Shown: positions 54,531 to 64,000 of the stretch, in pieces
Position numbering within the stretch: position 1 is the first letter of the stretch
Layout of the letters: each line of letters begins with the position of its first letter
Assembly: GCF_002813425.1 (NCBI RefSeq)
Contig: NZ_PHUL01000001.1
Coordinates: 2,983,001 to 3,047,000 of the forward strand
Origin: Cellulophaga sp. RHA19
Lineage (GTDB): Bacteria > Bacteroidota > Bacteroidia > Flavobacteriales > Flavobacteriaceae
Direction: 5' to 3'
DNA: 64,000 nucleotides
Program-made: the position numbers and the translations under genes
Notes under the pieces: model-generated
Told to the model about the DNA's origin: nothing
Database searches by the model: none
Seen by the model: only the letters and a program-made list of their open reading frames with translations

Positions 54531-55607
54531 ATGAAAAAGATTAACATTATGCTTGTGTGCTTTTTAGCACTAAATTTTTTCTCTTGTTCGTCTGATGATG
54601 ACTCGTCTGCAAAAAATAACGACGCAGAAATTAATGCTCAAGAAGACGAACCTTTAGAAATAAACAAAGTAAGCTCTGCATTAATTATAGAAGGTGCTAC
54701 TAAAAAAACAGGATCTCTTACTCCTACTGGTGGTTTAGAGTTTACTATGGATTACAGCAAACAATCTGCTTTTCAGAAAAACGGATTTGAAATTGAATTT
54801 AATTCTGACTCAAATTATACTGGAGCTTATATACAGTTAAAAGATGAAAACGGAATGGCAGATTCTTATTTTGATGTTCCTAGATCTGAGATTTATGTTT
54901 CTGGAAAAGGAGAACAAACTAAAAAAAATAGAGGCTTTTTAAAAGGAAAATCTGCAGGTAAAGAAAACGATGCTATTATTGAAGTAAACCTTGACGAAAG
55001 TGTTACAGCAGGTACTTTTTGCTATGCTATTTGCTTGTATGATAGTGAAGGCAACATTAGTGAACCTATAGAAGTTTGCGTAACTGTTGAAGCTTGGGGT
55101 GGGAAAAGTGAGCTAATTGGATCCTGGAACCTCACCAAAGAAATAGAAGATGGAGAAGAACTTAAAGTTAATGAAGAAAATTGTTTTAATTTTGATACTA
55201 CAGTATGCGGACAAGAAGTTACAGTAGGAGAATGTGATAGGATAATTTCTTTAACTATAAAATTTAATTCTGATGGAACTTATGAAGGAAACAACTCTAC
55301 ATTTGATAGAATATTTAATACAGAAAAAAGTGAAGCTGCTTGTGACGTAGTTAATGATGAAATAGATGGCTCTTATAAAAGCACTGGTAAATGGGCTTAT
55401 AATGAAGAAGAAAATATACTAACTATAATTTCTTTTTATGCAGTAGAAACTTATGATGGAGAAATAGAAACATATAATAATAAAAGCGGTAAAGTAGATA
55501 TTAACGGTTCTGTTACAATTTCTGATTCTTCTTTAAAAATTGTAGATATCTACTCCTATGGTGATGAAGAAGTTGAAATCTCTGAATACTATTTTAATAA
55601 AAAATAA
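54531..55607 (+). CDS. Lipoprotein with Ig-like and lipocalin-like domains, copy B
   Basis: 358 residues. Same layout as copy A: lipobox FFSC, an Ig-like region over 90% identical by eye to copy A, then a lipocalin-like domain starting LIGSWNLTKEIEDG. The C-terminal domains diverge strongly. The upstream 40 nt and the terminator are also shared, so the whole transcription unit was duplicated. The tandem arrangement and uneven divergence suggest gene conversion or different selection on the two domains. Confidence 0.85.
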   Translation: MKKINIMLVCFLALNFFSCSSDDDSSAKNNDAEINAQEDEPLEINKVSSALIIEGATKKTGSLTPTGGLEFTMDYSKQSAFQKNGFEIEFNSDSNYTGAYIQLKDENGMADSYFDVPRSEIYVSGKGEQTKKNRGFLKGKSAGKENDAIIEVNLDESVTAGTFCYAICLYDSEGNISEPIEVCVTVEAWGGKSELIGSWNLTKEIEDGEELKVNEENCFNFDTTVCGQEVTVGECDRIISLTIKFNSDGTYEGNNSTFDRIFNTEKSEAACDVVNDEIDGSYKSTGKWAYNEEENILTIISFYAVETYDGEIETYNNKSGKVDINGSVTISDSSLKIVDIYSYGDEEVEISEYYFNKK

Positions 55608-55642
55608 GAATATTTTACCAAAAAATATATTCAGAAATAATT

Positions 55643-55678
55643 AAAAGCCCAGACTATGTTTTAGTTTGGGCTTTTTTT
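55643..55678 (+). terminator. Terminator of lipoprotein copy B (also usable from the other strand)
   Basis: 14-bp stem AAAAGCCCAGACTA / TAGTTTGGGCTTTT (55643-55656 with 55662-55675) and a T-run. It faces the leftward gene ending at 55690 and may serve both. Confidence 0.85.
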
Positions 55679-55689
55679 AATATTTTTCT

Positions 55690-56217
55690 CTATTTACTTC
55701 GTTCACCTACAAATTGGTCTTCTTTGCTTTTAAATAACACATTAAAAGACGTTAAGCTACCATAAATACGTGTAATATATTGTTGCAAGTCTATCTTTTC
55801 CTGATCTACAAGGTTTTTACTTGCATTAATTTTTTGCTCCATTACTCTAATTCTGTCACGAACCATAACTATTTTATGAAAAAAAGTATCAATAGGTATT
55901 TCTTTATTTGCAGATTTACCATCTCCTGGCTCTAATACAAGAGTTCCTTTTTTCCATTTATCAGCAATTGGTGTTATGCTAGATGCATCACTCCATTTTC
56001 TTAATATTGCAATTAAAGAGTTTTCTACGTCAGAAAAACTAACACTGTCCACTTCATCTTCTACAGCTTCAATCACCTCAAAATCAGCATCAACATCTAT
56101 CGTTTCTAATCCGTTTTCTATAAAAGTAACCCAATAATGTTTGCTGGTGACATTGGTAACCACACCTTTTCCTAATTCATTATGTTGTATTCTAGAGCCT
56201 ATTCCTAATAATTGCAT
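55690..56217 (-). CDS. Hypothetical protein with N-terminal SH3-like domain
   Basis: 175 residues. The first ~55 residues (GIGSRIQHNELGKGVVTNVTSKHYWVTFI) resemble a KOW/SH3-like barrel of the kind seen in CarD-type or PcrA-type C-terminal domains. The rest is helical (VRDRIRVMEQKINASKNL, then LQQYITRIYGSLTSFNVLF). I do not know the family by name. It is divergent from uvrA with 125 nt between. Possibly nucleic-acid associated, given its neighbour. Confidence 0.7.
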   Translation of the reverse strand: MQLLGIGSRIQHNELGKGVVTNVTSKHYWVTFIENGLETIDVDADFEVIEAVEDEVDSVSFSDVENSLIAILRKWSDASSITPIADKWKKGTLVLEPGDGKSANKEIPIDTFFHKIVMVRDRIRVMEQKINASKNLVDQEKIDLQQYITRIYGSLTSFNVLFKSKEDQFVGERSK

Positions 56218-56342
56218 TCTTCTGTATTTTTTAGTTAATACTGCTAAAATATAATTACGTTATTAATTAACAAAAACTAAATAGACGCAATTATTAAATT
56301 AAAATCCAAAATCGTAACTTAGCAACTTTGCCAAATTAGTAG

Positions 56343-59171
56343 ATGATTACATACGAAGAAAACATAGAGGTAAAAGGTGCACGTGTGCACAACCTTAAAA
56401 ATATAGACGTTACAATACCTAGAGAAAAGCTTGTTGTTATTACTGGCTTATCTGGTAGTGGTAAGTCTTCATTGGCTTTTGATACCATTTATGCTGAGGG
56501 ACAACGTAGATATATAGAAACTTTTTCTGCTTACGCTCGTCAGTTTTTAGGTGGTTTAGAACGTCCAGATGTAGATAAAATAGATGGTTTATCTCCAGTT
56601 ATTGCCATAGAGCAAAAAACAACTTCTAAATCTCCAAGGTCTACAGTAGGCACTATCACAGAGATTTATGACTTTCTAAGATTACTTTTTGCACGTGCTG
56701 CAGATGCTCATAGTTATAATACCGGAGAAAAAATGGTTAGTTATAGTGACGCTCAAATAAAAGAGCTAATTATAACAGATTTTAAAGACAAAAAAATAAA
56801 CGTTCTTGCTCCTGTTATTAAATCTAGAAAAGGTCATTACCGTGAGTTGTTTGAGCAAATTGCTAAACAAGGATTTGTAAAAGTAAGAGTAGACGGCGAA
56901 ATTGTAGACATTGTTAAAGGTTTAAAATTAGACCGTTACAAAGTACATGATATAGAGATTGTTATAGACAGGTTAAAAATATCTGATAACGCCGATCTAG
57001 ACAAACGTATTACAGAAACCATAAATACAGCAATGTATAGTGGTGATAATGTATTAATGATTTTAGAAGAAGGTAAAAAGGAACCTCGCTATTTTAGTAG
57101 AGATTTAATGTGCCCTACTACAGGTATATCTTACCCAAAACCAGAGCCAAATACATTTTCTTTTAACTCACCTAAAGGTATGTGTCCTAGCTGCAGTGGC
57201 TTAGGTCATAAATACCAAGTTAACACCACTAAAATTTTTCCGGATACTAAATTATCTATAAAAGAAGGTGGTATAGCTCCTCTAGGAAAATATAAAAGTT
57301 CTTGGGCTTTTAAACAGTTAGATGTTATTGCGCAACGTTACAAGTTTAAACTAACAGATCCTATTTCTAAAATACCAGAAGAAGCTATAGAAGTTATTTT
57401 AAATGGTGGAAACGAAACTTTTGAGGTAGACTCAAAAACCTTAGGTATAAAACGAAACTATAAAATAGAGTACGAAGGTATTTCTAACTTTATTGAAAGT
57501 CAATACAATGAAGCTAACTCTGCTCCTATTAAACGTTGGGCAAAAGAGTTTATGGATAAAGTAGTTTGTCCTACCTGTGAAGGCTCTAGACTACAAAAAG
57601 CATCTTTATATTTTAAGTTTGATGATAAAAATATTGCAGATTTAGCAACTATGGATATTGTAGACTTAACAGATTTTTTTAGTAAAGTTGATAAAAAGCT
57701 TACTAAAAATCAACTTAAAATTGCTGAAGAAGTCATTAAAGAAATTAAAACTAGACTACAATTTTTATTAAATGTTGGTTTAGACTATTTATCATTAAAT
57801 AGAAGCTCTAAATCCTTATCTGGTGGTGAGGCACAGCGTATACGTTTGGCTACTCAAATAGGATCACAACTAGTAGGTGTTTTATATATTTTAGATGAAC
57901 CAAGTATTGGATTACACCAAAGAGACAACGAGCGTTTAATTGCCTCTTTAGAAGCATTAAGAGATATAGGAAACTCCGTTATTGTTGTAGAACATGATAA
58001 AGATATGATAGAACGTGCAGACCACGTTATAGATATTGGACCAAAAGCTGGCAAACATGGCGGACAAATAATTTCTGAAGGAAAACCAGAAGATTTAAAA
58101 AATTACAATACACTTACTGCTGATTATATTACAGGTAAGAGAGAAATTTCCGTTCCTAAAAAACGAAGAAAAGGAAATGGTAAAAAAATAAAACTAACGG
58201 GTTGTACCGGCAACAATTTGAAAAATGTTTCGGTAGAATTTCCTTTAGGTCAAATGATTGGAGTTACAGGTGTTTCTGGTAGTGGTAAATCTACCTTAAT
58301 TAATGAAACCCTCTACCCTATTTTAAATGCCTATTATTTTAATGGTGTAAAAAAACCAATGCCGTATAAAAAAATTACAGGTTTAGAACATATAGACAAA
58401 GTAATTGATATTAACCAGTCTCCAATTGGTAGAACCCCTCGTTCTAACCCAGCAACATATACTGGTGTTTTTGGAGAGGTGCGTGCATTATTTGCAAAAA
58501 CGCAAGAAGCAGCTATAAGAGGCTACAAACCAGGTCGTTTTAGCTTTAATGTTACTGGCGGTAGGTGTGAGACTTGTCAAGGTGGTGGTTTGCGTGTTAT
58601 AGAAATGAACTTTTTACCAGATGTTTACGTAGATTGTGAAACCTGTAATGGTAAACGTTTTAATAGAGAAACTTTAGAAATTAGATACAAAGGAAAATCT
58701 ATTGCAGATGTGCTAGAAATGACCATTAATGAGGCGGTAACATTTTTTGAAAACATCCCAAAAATTAATCGCAAATTAAAAACCATACAAGATGTTGGTT
58801 TAGGATACATTTCTTTAGGGCAACAGTCTACAACTTTATCTGGTGGAGAAGCACAACGTATTAAGTTAGCCACAGAGTTATCTAAAAGAGATACTGGTAA
58901 CACATTTTATATTTTAGATGAACCTACAACAGGATTGCATTTTGAAGATATACGTGTATTAATGGAAGTTTTAAACAAATTAGTAGACAAAGGAAATACG
59001 GTTTTAGTTATAGAACATAATATGGATGTAATTAAAATGGTAGATTATATTATAGATATTGGTTACGAAGGTGGCCGTGGTGGCGGTAAGTTAGTTGCTA
59101 AAGGTACACCAGAAGAAATCATCAAAGACAAAAAAAGCTACACAGCTAAATTTCTTAAAAAAGAATTATAA
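56343..59171 (+). CDS. uvrA: Excinuclease ABC subunit A
   Basis: 942 residues, the usual UvrA length. Two ABC modules: Walker [15 protein letters not shown] and [12 protein letters not shown], signature motifs [12 protein letters not shown] and [12 protein letters not shown], and zinc fingers at MCPSCSGLG and [17 protein letters not shown]. It recognises bulky DNA lesions in nucleotide excision repair together with UvrB. No LexA box is evident. A short inverted repeat lies between it and the next gene. Confidence 0.97.
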   Translation: MITYEENIEVKGARVHNLKNIDVTIPREKLVVITGLSGSGKSSLAFDTIYAEGQRRYIETFSAYARQFLGGLERPDVDKIDGLSPVIAIEQKTTSKSPRSTVGTITEIYDFLRLLFARAADAHSYNTGEKMVSYSDAQIKELIITDFKDKKINVLAPVIKSRKGHYRELFEQIAKQGFVKVRVDGEIVDIVKGLKLDRYKVHDIEIVIDRLKISDNADLDKRITETINTAMYSGDNVLMILEEGKKEPRYFSRDLMCPTTGISYPKPEPNTFSFNSPKGMCPSCSGLGHKYQVNTTKIFPDTKLSIKEGGIAPLGKYKSSWAFKQLDVIAQRYKFKLTDPISKIPEEAIEVILNGGNETFEVDSKTLGIKRNYKIEYEGISNFIESQYNEANSAPIKRWAKEFMDKVVCPTCEGSRLQKASLYFKFDDKNIADLATMDIVDLTDFFSKVDKKLTKNQLKIAEEVIKEIKTRLQFLLNVGLDYLSLNRSSKSLSGGEAQRIRLATQIGSQLVGVLYILDEPSIGLHQRDNERLIASLEALRDIGNSVIVVEHDKDMIERADHVIDIGPKAGKHGGQIISEGKPEDLKNYNTLTADYITGKREISVPKKRRKGNGKKIKLTGCTGNNLKNVSVEFPLGQMIGVTGVSGSGKSTLINETLYPILNAYYFNGVKKPMPYKKITGLEHIDKVIDINQSPIGRTPRSNPATYTGVFGEVRALFAKTQEAAIRGYKPGRFSFNVTGGRCETCQGGGLRVIEMNFLPDVYVDCETCNGKRFNRETLEIRYKGKSIADVLEMTINEAVTFFENIPKINRKLKTIQDVGLGYISLGQQSTTLSGGEAQRIKLATELSKRDTGNTFYILDEPTTGLHFEDIRVLMEVLNKLVDKGNTVLVIEHNMDVIKMVDYIIDIGYEGGRGGGKLVAKGTPEEIIKDKKSYTAKFLKKEL

Positions 59172-59183
59172 CATTAAAAATAA

Positions 59184-59205
59184 TGCATACAGAGTAACGT
59201 ATGCA
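59184..59205. repeat. Short inverted repeat after uvrA
   Basis: TGCATAC (59184-59190) and GTATGCA (59199-59205), 7-bp perfect arms with an 8-nt loop and no T-run. It could be a processing or pausing hairpin between uvrA and the LOG gene, or a weak regulatory site. Confidence 0.4.
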
Positions 59206-59224
59206 GGTAATAAATTAGAATAGA

Positions 59225-59911
59225 ATGAGAAGAGAAAAACACCCAAAAGGCTGGAACGAGATAAAAACAAACGATTCTTGGGCCTTATTTAAAATAATGG
59301 GAGAATTTGTACACGGATTTGAAAAAATGAGCGCCATTGGCCCTTGTGTTTCTGTATTTGGATCTGCCCGTACAAAAGAAGGTTCTAAATATTATGAACT
59401 AGCTGTAGATGTAGCAAAAAGTATTGCAGAAGCCGGTTACGGTGTTATTACTGGTGGTGGACCAGGTATAATGGAAGCAGGTAACAAAGGTGCACATTTA
59501 GCTGGTGGTACATCTGTTGGCTTAAATATAGAATTACCTTTTGAACAGCATGACAACCCATATATAGATCACGATAAAAGTATAAACTTTGACTACTTTT
59601 TTGTTAGAAAAGTAATGTTTGTAAAATATTCTCAAGGTTTTGTTGTAATGCCTGGCGGATTTGGAACATTAGATGAGCTTTTTGAAGCTATTACTCTTAT
59701 ACAAACTAATAAAATTGGTAAATTTCCAATTATACTTGTAGGTACTACTTTCTGGACAGGTTTAATAGACTGGGTAAAAGATACTATGCTTAGCGAAGGT
59801 AATATTAGTGCTAAAGATTTAGATCTTATAAAAATAGTAGATACCGCCGATGAAGTTGTAGAAATAATTGATGCTTTCTACAAAGGACATGATCTAAGTC
59901 CTAACTTCTAA
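59225..59911 (+). CDS. LOG-family (TIGR00730) cytokinin-phosphoribohydrolase-like protein
   Basis: 228 residues with the LOG motifs: GSARTKEGSKYYELA, GGGPGIMEAGNKGAH and PGGFGTLDELFEA. The family hydrolyses nucleoside monophosphates to the free base and ribose-5-phosphate. In bacteria it may recycle nucleotides. It starts 53 nt after uvrA and 6 nt before the M1-like gene. Confidence 0.92.
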   Translation: MRREKHPKGWNEIKTNDSWALFKIMGEFVHGFEKMSAIGPCVSVFGSARTKEGSKYYELAVDVAKSIAEAGYGVITGGGPGIMEAGNKGAHLAGGTSVGLNIELPFEQHDNPYIDHDKSINFDYFFVRKVMFVKYSQGFVVMPGGFGTLDELFEAITLIQTNKIGKFPIILVGTTFWTGLIDWVKDTMLSEGNISAKDLDLIKIVDTADEVVEIIDAFYKGHDLSPNF

Positions 59912-59917
59912 AGTTAT

Positions 59918-62761
59918 ATGATAGCATTAAAATTTAAAAATAATGTAATGTATACAGCAATAGGAATTCTTTTCTTTTGCTGTATACAACTACATGCACA
60001 ACATACAACTGTTATTAATGCTAACTTGGATACTTCTTGCCATGAAATAACCATAGAGCAAGAGTTTAATTATAAAAACACATCAAAAGACACATTAGAA
60101 GTTTTATATTTTAATGATTGGCCTAACGCTTATTCTAGTAAAAAAACTGCATTAGCTAAGCGCTTTGCTGAAGAATATAAAAAAAGTTTACACTTAGCTA
60201 AAGCTAAAGAAAGAGGTTATACAAACATATTAAGAGCTAAAGATGGCAAAGGAAATAAATTAGCAAACAAGCATACTAAAAGTAAAGACATTTTAATGTT
60301 TATACTTAACAAGCCTCTTGCCCCAGACACCACATTAACTTTAAAAATAAATTACAAGGTTCAATTACCGCCAAACAAATACACCAAGTTTGGATATAGT
60401 AATGATAGTACCTATTATCTAAAAGATTGGTATTTAACACCTGCTTCATACAAAGACAAATGGCAGCTATATTCTAATAAAAACTTAGAAGATCTACAAA
60501 CAGACGCTACAACTACAAAACTTTATCTTACTATTAATAAAGATTTTTTTGTAACTACAAACCTTAACAAAACTAACGAGTATAGCGTTAATGGAAATAA
60601 AACCATCGTAATAGATGGTAAAAACAGAAAAAGTGCTGAAGTAATTTTAAGCAATCAAAAAAAGTTTGTTACACATATTACTCCAGATTTAACTTTAGAA
60701 ACAGATTTTAAATCAAAAAAATATCCAGAAATATTACAAGGAATTTCTATAAACCGAGTTACTAAATATATAAAAGATAACTTAGGCGAATTTCCACATA
60801 AAAAACTACTTGTAAGCGAGCTAGACTACAAAAAAAATCCATTATATGGCATTAACCAACTACCATCTTTTATAGTTCCTTATTCTGAAGAATTTAATTA
60901 CGAGCTTAAATTACTTAAAACATCCTTATATAACATTTTAGATGAAAGTGTACACTTAAACCCTAGAAAAGAAAAATGGGTTACAGACGCTATAGTTAAT
61001 TATTTAATGATTACTTATGTTGATGAATATTATAATGGACAAAAACTATTAGGCAAGTTTTCAAAAATTTGGGGAGTAAGAAGTTTTGAAATTGCTAAGT
61101 ATGATTTTAATGATCAATATGCATTAATGTCTATGCTTACAAGCAGAAAAAACTTAGATCAACCACTAACTGCTTCAAACGATTCTCTAATAAAATTTAA
61201 TCAGCAAATAGCAAACAGCTATAAATCTGGTTTAGGTTTAACCTATTTATCTGAATACATTGGGTATGATAATGTAAAAAATAGTATTAAAGATTTTTAC
61301 AAGAATTACAACCAAGAAAAAGTTTCAACTAAAGATTTCGAAAATATTTTAAAAAAATCTACAGATAAAAATATCGATTGGTTTTTTAATGAATTCATCT
61401 CTACTAATGATAGAATAGATTTTAAAATAAAAAATATTGAAAAAACTGAGGACTCTTTAAAAATAACTGTAAAAAACAAAACATCAACTAATTTACCTAT
61501 TTCTTTATTTGGTTTAAAAAAAGATTCTATAGTATCTAAATATTGGATATCTAATATTATAAATGAAAAAAATATAACCATTCCAAGAAATGGAGAAGAT
61601 AAGCTAGTATTAAATTACGACAAAAAAATACCCGAATACAACCAAAGAAATAACTGGAAGTCTTTAAAGGGCTTTTTGGGAAGTAATAAAAAATTACGTT
61701 TTCAATTTTTTAAAGATGCTGAAAACCCTTATTACAACCAAATTTTCTATAACCCAGAAATAAGATTTAATGCTTATGATGGGCTAACTCCATCTATTAA
61801 ACTACATAATAGTACTTTACTAGACAGACCTTTTACTTTTTCAATAGCACCCGCTTACGCCACTAAAGAAAACTCTTTAGTAGGGTCTGGTAATTTCACA
61901 ATTAGAGATCAACATAAAAACAAAAACTTATTTCTTACTACCTACGGATTTAGTTATTCTACATTTCACTTTCAAGAAAATTCTAGATATACAAAAATAA
62001 CTCCTTCTTTTGGTTTAGGTTGGAGACCAAAAGATTTAAGGTCTAACAGAAGTCAAAGTTTTTTTATGCGCTACATAAGTGTTTTTAGAGATTTTGATGA
62101 AAATATTATATTAGATACCGAGTTTGAACCGGATTATAGTGTATTAAATGCCAGGTTTAGGGATACTAATAACGGATTAATAAATTATTTATCATGGTTT
62201 GCAGATGCACAATATGCAGGTAACTTCTCTAAACTATCTTTTGATCTAGAATACCGTAAACTGTTTCAAAACAACAGGCAATTAAATGTTAGGTTTTTTG
62301 CAGGTAAATTTATAAGCAATAATACCGACTCTAATTACTTTAGTTTTGCTTTAGACAGACCTACAGATTATTTATTTGATTACGCATACTTAGGAAGATC
62401 TGCTTCTACAGGTATTTATAGTCAGCAAATAATTATAGCCGAAGGCGGATTTAAATCTAAATTAGAGAATCCTTTTGCTAATGATTGGATAGCAACAACA
62501 AATGTAAGCACCAATATTTACAAGTGGATAGAAGCCTATGGAGATGCTGGCTACATAAAAAACAAAGGAGCCAAAGCTAATTTTGTTTATGACACTGGTA
62601 TACGCCTAAACTTAGTAACAGATTATTTTGAGTTATTTTTTCCTATGTATTCCAACAACGGATGGGAAGTATCACAACCTAATTATGGAGAAAAGATAAG
62701 ATTTATTGTAACCTTAAGTCCAAAGTCCTTAACTGGGTTATTTACAAGAAAATGGTTCTAA
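59918..62761 (+). CDS. M1-peptidase-like protein without HExxH, with a predicted outer-membrane beta-barrel
   Basis: 947 residues, with a signal peptide (IGILFFCCIQLHAQ) and two start options, 59918 and the ATG ten codons on. The N-terminal ~600 residues follow the aminopeptidase N layout: beta domain (EITIEQEFNYKNTSKDTLEV), a helical part with SFIVPYSEEFN and KWVTDAIVNYLMITY where the zinc region would be, and NIDWFFNEFIST. No HExxH is present. The last ~320 residues are strands rich in aromatics and Asn, ending TRKWF, as in surface-antigen or OmpA-like barrels. Function unknown. Confidence 0.75.
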   Translation: MIALKFKNNVMYTAIGILFFCCIQLHAQHTTVINANLDTSCHEITIEQEFNYKNTSKDTLEVLYFNDWPNAYSSKKTALAKRFAEEYKKSLHLAKAKERGYTNILRAKDGKGNKLANKHTKSKDILMFILNKPLAPDTTLTLKINYKVQLPPNKYTKFGYSNDSTYYLKDWYLTPASYKDKWQLYSNKNLEDLQTDATTTKLYLTINKDFFVTTNLNKTNEYSVNGNKTIVIDGKNRKSAEVILSNQKKFVTHITPDLTLETDFKSKKYPEILQGISINRVTKYIKDNLGEFPHKKLLVSELDYKKNPLYGINQLPSFIVPYSEEFNYELKLLKTSLYNILDESVHLNPRKEKWVTDAIVNYLMITYVDEYYNGQKLLGKFSKIWGVRSFEIAKYDFNDQYALMSMLTSRKNLDQPLTASNDSLIKFNQQIANSYKSGLGLTYLSEYIGYDNVKNSIKDFYKNYNQEKVSTKDFENILKKSTDKNIDWFFNEFISTNDRIDFKIKNIEKTEDSLKITVKNKTSTNLPISLFGLKKDSIVSKYWISNIINEKNITIPRNGEDKLVLNYDKKIPEYNQRNNWKSLKGFLGSNKKLRFQFFKDAENPYYNQIFYNPEIRFNAYDGLTPSIKLHNSTLLDRPFTFSIAPAYATKENSLVGSGNFTIRDQHKNKNLFLTTYGFSYSTFHFQENSRYTKITPSFGLGWRPKDLRSNRSQSFFMRYISVFRDFDENIILDTEFEPDYSVLNARFRDTNNGLINYLSWFADAQYAGNFSKLSFDLEYRKLFQNNRQLNVRFFAGKFISNNTDSNYFSFALDRPTDYLFDYAYLGRSASTGIYSQQIIIAEGGFKSKLENPFANDWIATTNVSTNIYKWIEAYGDAGYIKNKGAKANFVYDTGIRLNLVTDYFELFFPMYSNNGWEVSQPNYGEKIRFIVTLSPKSLTGLFTRKWF

Positions 62762-62871
62762 TTAAATAACATATATTTAATTTAAACTGTATTTTTTAAG
62801 TATTTCATAATTTGAAACACCTAAATAGATCTTATTTTATTAAATATTCAATAACATATCGTTCTCATCTA

Positions 62872-62902
62872 TTGCAAAAACCAATCAAATTTGGTACTTT
62901 TG
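62872..62902 (+). promoter_or_regulatory. Promoter (TTG-N20-TACTTTTG) for the 2-oxoacid dehydrogenase E1 gene
   Basis: A TTG at 62872-62874, a 20-nt gap and TACTTTTG at 62895-62902 give the full Bacteroidota -33/-7 arrangement, 22 nt upstream of the ATG. Confidence 0.75.
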
Positions 62903-62924
62903 CAGAAATATAACTTCGTAAGCT

Positions 62925-64000
62925 ATGAGCGTAAAACCACAAACAAAAGACGATATTTCTTTCGACGATTTTAAATCGCAAATCATTAAAGATTATGAAG
63001 TAGCCGTATTAAGTAGGGAGTGTAGCTTGTTAGGAAGACGAGAAGTCTTAACTGGTAAAGCTAAATTCGGAATATTTGGTGACGGTAAAGAGCTACCGCA
63101 ATTAGCAATGGCTCGTTCTTTTAAAAATGGAGATTTTAGAAGTGGGTATTACAGAGACCAAACTTTTATGATGGCTTTAGGTTTACTAAACGCAAAGCAA
63201 TTTTTTCACGGGTTATATGCAACTACAGATATCACTAAAGATCCTATGAGTGCTGGTAGACAAATGGGTGGTCATTTTGGTACACATAGTTTAAATGAAG
63301 ATGGTAGTTGGAAAAATTTAACAGAACAAAAAAATAGTAGTCCAGATATTTCTCCTACAGCAGGACAAATGCCAAGGTTATTAGGTTTAGCACAGGCATC
63401 TAAAATATATAGAAATGTTTCTGGTATTGACGCCACCAATTTTTCAAACAATGGTAATGAAGTTGCTTGGGGTACAATTGGTAATGCAAGTACTAGTGAA
63501 GGTCACTTTTTTGAGACCATAAATGCTGCTGGTGTTTTACAAGTACCAATGGTAATTAGTGTTTGGGATGATGCTTATGGTATTTCTGTACACGCAAGAC
63601 ATCAAACTACAAAAGAAAATATTTCAGAAATTCTTAAAGGTTTTCAAAGAGATGAAGACAATAAAGGCTACGAAATTATAAAAGTTAATGGCTGGGATTA
63701 TACAGCATTAATTCACGCTTACGAAAATGCTTCAGAAATTGCTAGAAACGAGCACGTTCCTGTACTTATTCACGTAAATGAATTAACACAGCCTCAAGGA
63801 CACTCTACGTCTGGTTCTCATGAAAGATACAAATCTCCAGAACGTTTAGACTGGGAAAAACAAAACGATTGTAACAAACGTTTTAAAGAGTGGATTTTAG
63901 AAAACAACATAGCAAAAGAAGAAGAATTATCTGCTATAGATAAAGAAATAAAAAAAGAAGTACGTACTGCTAAAAAAGAAGCTTGGACAGAGTTTATTAG
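62925..64000 (+). CDS. 2-oxoacid dehydrogenase E1 component, 5' part
   Basis: The frame runs from ATG at 62925 to the window end with no stop (358 codons visible). The N-terminal part matches the E1-alpha fold: SRECSLLGRREVLTGKAKFG, FRSGYYRDQTFMMALG, MGGHFGTHS, the GNASTSEGHFFETINAAG thiamine-diphosphate region and SVWDDAYGISV. In flavobacteria this is usually a fused alpha/beta protein near 800 residues, of the branched-chain or 2-oxoisovalerate type. Pyruvate is an alternative substrate. It has a strong promoter. Confidence 0.9.
   Translation, partial: MSVKPQTKDDISFDDFKSQIIKDYEVAVLSRECSLLGRREVLTGKAKFGIFGDGKELPQLAMARSFKNGDFRSGYYRDQTFMMALGLLNAKQFFHGLYATTDITKDPMSAGRQMGGHFGTHSLNEDGSWKNLTEQKNSSPDISPTAGQMPRLLGLAQASKIYRNVSGIDATNFSNNGNEVAWGTIGNASTSEGHFFETINAAGVLQVPMVISVWDDAYGISVHARHQTTKENISEILKGFQRDEDNKGYEIIKVNGWDYTALIHAYENASEIARNEHVPVLIHVNELTQPQGHSTSGSHERYKSPERLDWEKQNDCNKRFKEWILENNIAKEEELSAIDKEIKKEVRTAKKEAWTEFI

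Noticed and set aside
55690..56217. Hypothetical SH3-like protein as a CarD-type transcription factor
   Set aside because: Only the short N-terminal segment resembles such domains and the C-terminal helical part does not match CarD.
59184..59205. Inverted repeat after uvrA as a terminator
   Set aside because: The arms are only 7 bp and no T-run follows on either strand, so it is recorded only as a repeat.

Overview
The window is low-GC DNA from a member of the Bacteroidota, most likely a (marine) flavobacterium. Evidence: the Bacteroidota -7 promoter element TAnnTTTG sits just upstream of many genes on both strands; there are several lipoproteins with acidic residues after the lipidated cysteine; a SusC-type plug sequence is present; and protein families such as flavobacterial TPR-HTH regulators, DUF4139 proteins and a probable fused 2-oxoacid dehydrogenase E1 are present. 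I found no rRNA, tRNA, insertion sequence, integrase or CRISPR array. Most of the window is ordinary chromosome, with several unusual local structures.

Layout. 1-9.3 kb: a cholesterol-dependent-cytolysin-like surface lipoprotein, divergent from a TPR-HTH regulator, then a DCC-family thiol protein, an MscS channel, a DUF4139 protein carrying an inserted SusC-type regulatory plus plug segment, and a small BamE-like membrane protein. 9.3-26.7 kb: housekeeping genes (dicarboxylate symporter, aroC, UDP-diacylglucosamine diphosphatase, FAD/Fe-S oxidoreductase, TlpA-like lipoprotein, LVIVD lipoprotein, rhomboid, LpxL-like acyltransferase, glmM, ACP phosphodiesterase, DEAD-box helicase, cold-shock-domain protein, uracil-DNA glycosylase family protein). 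26.8-28.2 kb: a small HMA-fold-like protein and an ECF sigma factor with a membrane partner.

28.3-36.8 kb: one long leftward operon for a molybdenum hydroxylase. It encodes the 2Fe-2S subunit, the Tat-exported molybdopterin subunit, MoaD, MoaA, MobA, a MoeB-like protein, MoeA, XdhC and a MocA-like protein, and it ends at a clear terminator. MoaC and MoaE are absent from it. 37-47.8 kb: a vWA lipoprotein, an M14 peptidase, a serine hydrolase, a gap with two direct repeats that look like twin small RNAs (or tiny ORFs on the other strand), a DEAH helicase, an EamA transporter, a pirin, and a four-gene operon (nitroreductase, YdcZ-like, GNAT, Crp/Fnr) under a perfect 11-bp inverted repeat.

47.9-64 kb: another Crp/Fnr regulator; a gene split by a single in-frame TGA; a Zn/Cd P1B ATPase; a small export protein; an S24/XRE repressor with two matching palindromes in front of it; two tandem lipoprotein paralogues with near-identical N-terminal halves and divergent C-terminal halves; uvrA; a LOG-family protein; an M1-peptidase-like protein that lacks the zinc motif and appears fused to an outer-membrane barrel; and the 5' part of a 2-oxoacid dehydrogenase E1 gene cut by the window end.

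The observations most worth following are the twin repeats at 41.35-41.83 kb, the cytolysin with its repeated C-terminal domain, the plug inserted in a DUF4139 protein, the in-frame stop at 49115, the operator pair at 53150-53184 and the mosaic lipoprotein pair. All family calls are from reading motifs; no database search was run.
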